Origin: CAYWNA01 sp964459305
GTDB taxonomy: Bacteria > Planctomycetota > Planctomycetia > Pirellulales > Pirellulaceae
Length of the DNA stretch: 64,000 nucleotides
Assembly (NCBI GenBank): GCA_964459305.1
Contig: CAYWNA010000007.1
Coordinates: forward strand, 62,001-126,000
Direction of reading: 5' to 3'
Part shown: positions 62,792 through 64,000 of the stretch, piece after piece
Numbering within the stretch: position 1 is the stretch's first letter
How the letters are laid out: the number at the start of each line of letters is the position of its first letter
Made by a program: the position numbers and the translations under genes
The notes under the pieces: model-generated
Databases searched by the model: none
Told to the model about the DNA's origin: nothing
The model's input: the letters and a program-made list of their open reading frames with translations, nothing else

Positions 62792-63589
62792 TCATTGCAT
62801 GTCCTCCTGCGAAATCCGTGGCCCCTCCAGCATCGTATCAAGGTTCTCGGAGAGCTCGACGATGGTATCCCAGTCGGTCGAGACAATGTCTTGAGCATGG
62901 GCAAGGTTGTTTCTGAGCCTTTCGAATTGCTTCGCAGCTTGCTCAAGCTTCCGCCTCGAATCGTACTGGGTAAGTGATCGCAGTCGTTCGCTCCGGGCGA
63001 CGATCTGGCACTTGTCGGAGAACTGCAGGCAATCGAGCAGGTCGAGATCCTGGTTCCGCCGAGTCCTTTCCGCCAATAGCTCGACAGCCTTCTGCAAACG
63101 ACCTTCTGAGAGACACGGTTTCCACTCCTCTTCGGTAGCGAAGCGTTCGATCAAGCGAGTTGCCCGCATTTCGATGAGTGTCACCATGCCGAACAACCAC
63201 ATTCGAACGGCCGGCTTCTGAAGGTCGCTGCGAGTTACGATTCCGCCGATCCCGCCGAACACGGACACGAACAGCCTCGGAGAGTCTCTTAGTCCGAGCA
63301 CAACGTCGGCAAGCGGGGCGGTGTCAAGAATGACCTGTTGATCGTCAAACGACTGTACGTAGTCGGAACACGAACCTTCACCAAGCGACGATCGTTCAAT
63401 GTATCCGATCACAACGCCTTCATCTCGAACACCGATGACTTGAAAGCGTCGGTCCTCCATGAACGCACGGATTTCCTCTGCCGCGGCCGACCGCTCGCAG
63501 GAGACAAGGGGTTCGGTGATGTCGTGTGCGGAGAAGCTGTTACGGAAAACTCGTCGAAGGCTCTGCAAGGAAGACAGATTCGAGGACAT
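62792..63589 (-). CDS. CBS-domain pair fused to a HEPN-like domain
   Basis: A 265-residue soluble protein. Two CBS motifs (residues about 20-80 and 90-140, with VIGYIERSSLG and GIGGIVTRSDLQ) should bind adenine nucleotides. The C-terminal helical domain (about 150-260) has the Rx4H motif in LRNNLAHAQ and matches HEPN/Swt1-type patterns, so RNase activity is possible. A charged helix (EEEWKPCLSEGRLQKAVELL) precedes. It lies 83 bases after glgP on the same strand. Control of the HEPN part by nucleotide state is inferred. Confidence 0.72.
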   Translation of the reverse strand: MSSNLSSLQSLRRVFRNSFSAHDITEPLVSCERSAAAEEIRAFMEDRRFQVIGVRDEGVVIGYIERSSLGEGSCSDYVQSFDDQQVILDTAPLADVVLGLRDSPRLFVSVFGGIGGIVTRSDLQKPAVRMWLFGMVTLIEMRATRLIERFATEEEWKPCLSEGRLQKAVELLAERTRRNQDLDLLDCLQFSDKCQIVARSERLRSLTQYDSRRKLEQAAKQFERLRNNLAHAQDIVSTDWDTIVELSENLDTMLEGPRISQEDMQ

Positions 63590-63672
63590 GACGTATCTTC
63601 ACCTTCCGTAAAATGCGAGGCAGTTCGGCCCCGTGGGTCGCCTGTTCGCGGAATGGATCTCCAATAGCAGGA

Positions 63673-64000
63673 TCAAGTCACGTTGACTGGCTCCACGTGC
63701 CAGATTTCCTGGCAATACTGACGCATGGAACGGTCCGACGAGAAGAAGCCGCAGCGTGCGGCGTTGAGGATCGACATCTTGGTCCAGCGCTGCTGATCCG
63801 CATACGCCCCAGCCGCCTGCTCACAGCAATCGACATAGGACGGGAAGTCGACCAGCAATAAGTACTCGTCGTGCTCCAATAGCGAATCGACGATCGGCCG
63901 GAAGAGTTCCTGATCACCATCGGAAAATTGCCCTGACGCGATACTGTCGATGACGTTTCGCAATTCTTCGTTCGCGTCGTAGTAGTCTCTTGGGTTGTAT
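63673..64000 (-). CDS. glgP: Glycogen/starch phosphorylase, C-terminal part
   Basis: The last 108 codons of a phosphorylase whose upstream part lies beyond the right edge. The stretch has YNPRDYYDANEELRNVID, DQELFRPIVDSLLEHDEYLL, DFPSYVDCCEQAAGAYADQQ and the end WTKMSILNAARCGFFSSDRS. This is a strong match to the end of the GT35 family, which releases glucose-1-phosphate from glycogen. The gene probably belongs with the CBS-HEPN gene downstream. Confidence 0.92.
   Translation of the reverse strand, partial: YNPRDYYDANEELRNVIDSIASGQFSDGDQELFRPIVDSLLEHDEYLLLVDFPSYVDCCEQAAGAYADQQRWTKMSILNAARCGFFSSDRSMRQYCQEIWHVEPVNVT

Overview
The window looks like a piece of a planctomycete chromosome (Planctomycetota, class uncertain). 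The signs are typical of that phylum: a DUF1549/DUF1553 protein fused to a membrane anti-sigma-like region, an SHD1 plus PQQ-propeller secreted protein, a hydrazine-synthase-alpha-like cytochrome c protein, Tat-exported oxidoreductase and TIM-barrel proteins, and many dispersed palindromes. The DNA is GC-rich and mostly housekeeping or respiratory. No rRNA, tRNA, transposase, phage gene or CRISPR array was found.

Bases 1-12.1 kb hold a sulfur and redox block, mostly on the minus strand. It has two DsrMK/HdrDE-type membrane modules (NarI-like cytochrome b plus CCG-domain Fe-S protein), a rare tandem two-domain DsrC, a single-domain DsrC/TusE, a ThiF-like E1, a MoaD/ThiS-like sulfur carrier and a cysteine desulfurase. 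Among them sit three regulators with a similar cysteine-rich 'CW' module and a sigma54 activator with a cysteine-rich PAS domain. No DsrAB is present in the window. This block is the best candidate here for an undescribed system: membrane thiol/disulfide electron transfer coupled to sulfur relay and thiol-based regulation.

Bases 12.1-20.6 kb hold a plus-strand series. A near-consensus sigma54 promoter precedes csrA, a STAS protein, a chlorite-dismutase/HemQ-family protein and citrate synthase. Then come the three-gene transhydrogenase (pntAA-pntAB-pntB), an apparently internally deleted glycosyltransferase, aroK and aroC. Bases 20.7-27 kb hold a 12-haem membrane-anchored cytochrome c, an M24-fold protein without canonical metal ligands, and the SHD1/PQQ protein. 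Bases 27-38 kb hold Tex with two very long acidic disordered insertions, a site-2 protease, fumC, a TPR protein, sucCD and a TM2 protein. These complete several TCA steps (gltA, sucCD, fumC).

Bases 38-50 kb hold an ECF sigma factor with its DUF1549/1553 partner, rpmA-obgE, selD (itself a selenoprotein with an in-frame TGA and a SECIS-like hairpin), and a secreted protein-histidine kinase-response regulator operon. Bases 50-62 kb hold a NapH/NosR-like polyferredoxin with a palindromic element inside its reading frame, a Tat FAD oxidoreductase, an exported O-methyltransferase, a BNR-repeat protein, a sugar isomerase-like protein, a GH10 xylanase and an HzsA-like cytochrome. The right end has an alpha/beta hydrolase, a CBS-HEPN protein and the C-terminus of glycogen phosphorylase. 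At least three families of palindromes lie between (once within) genes.
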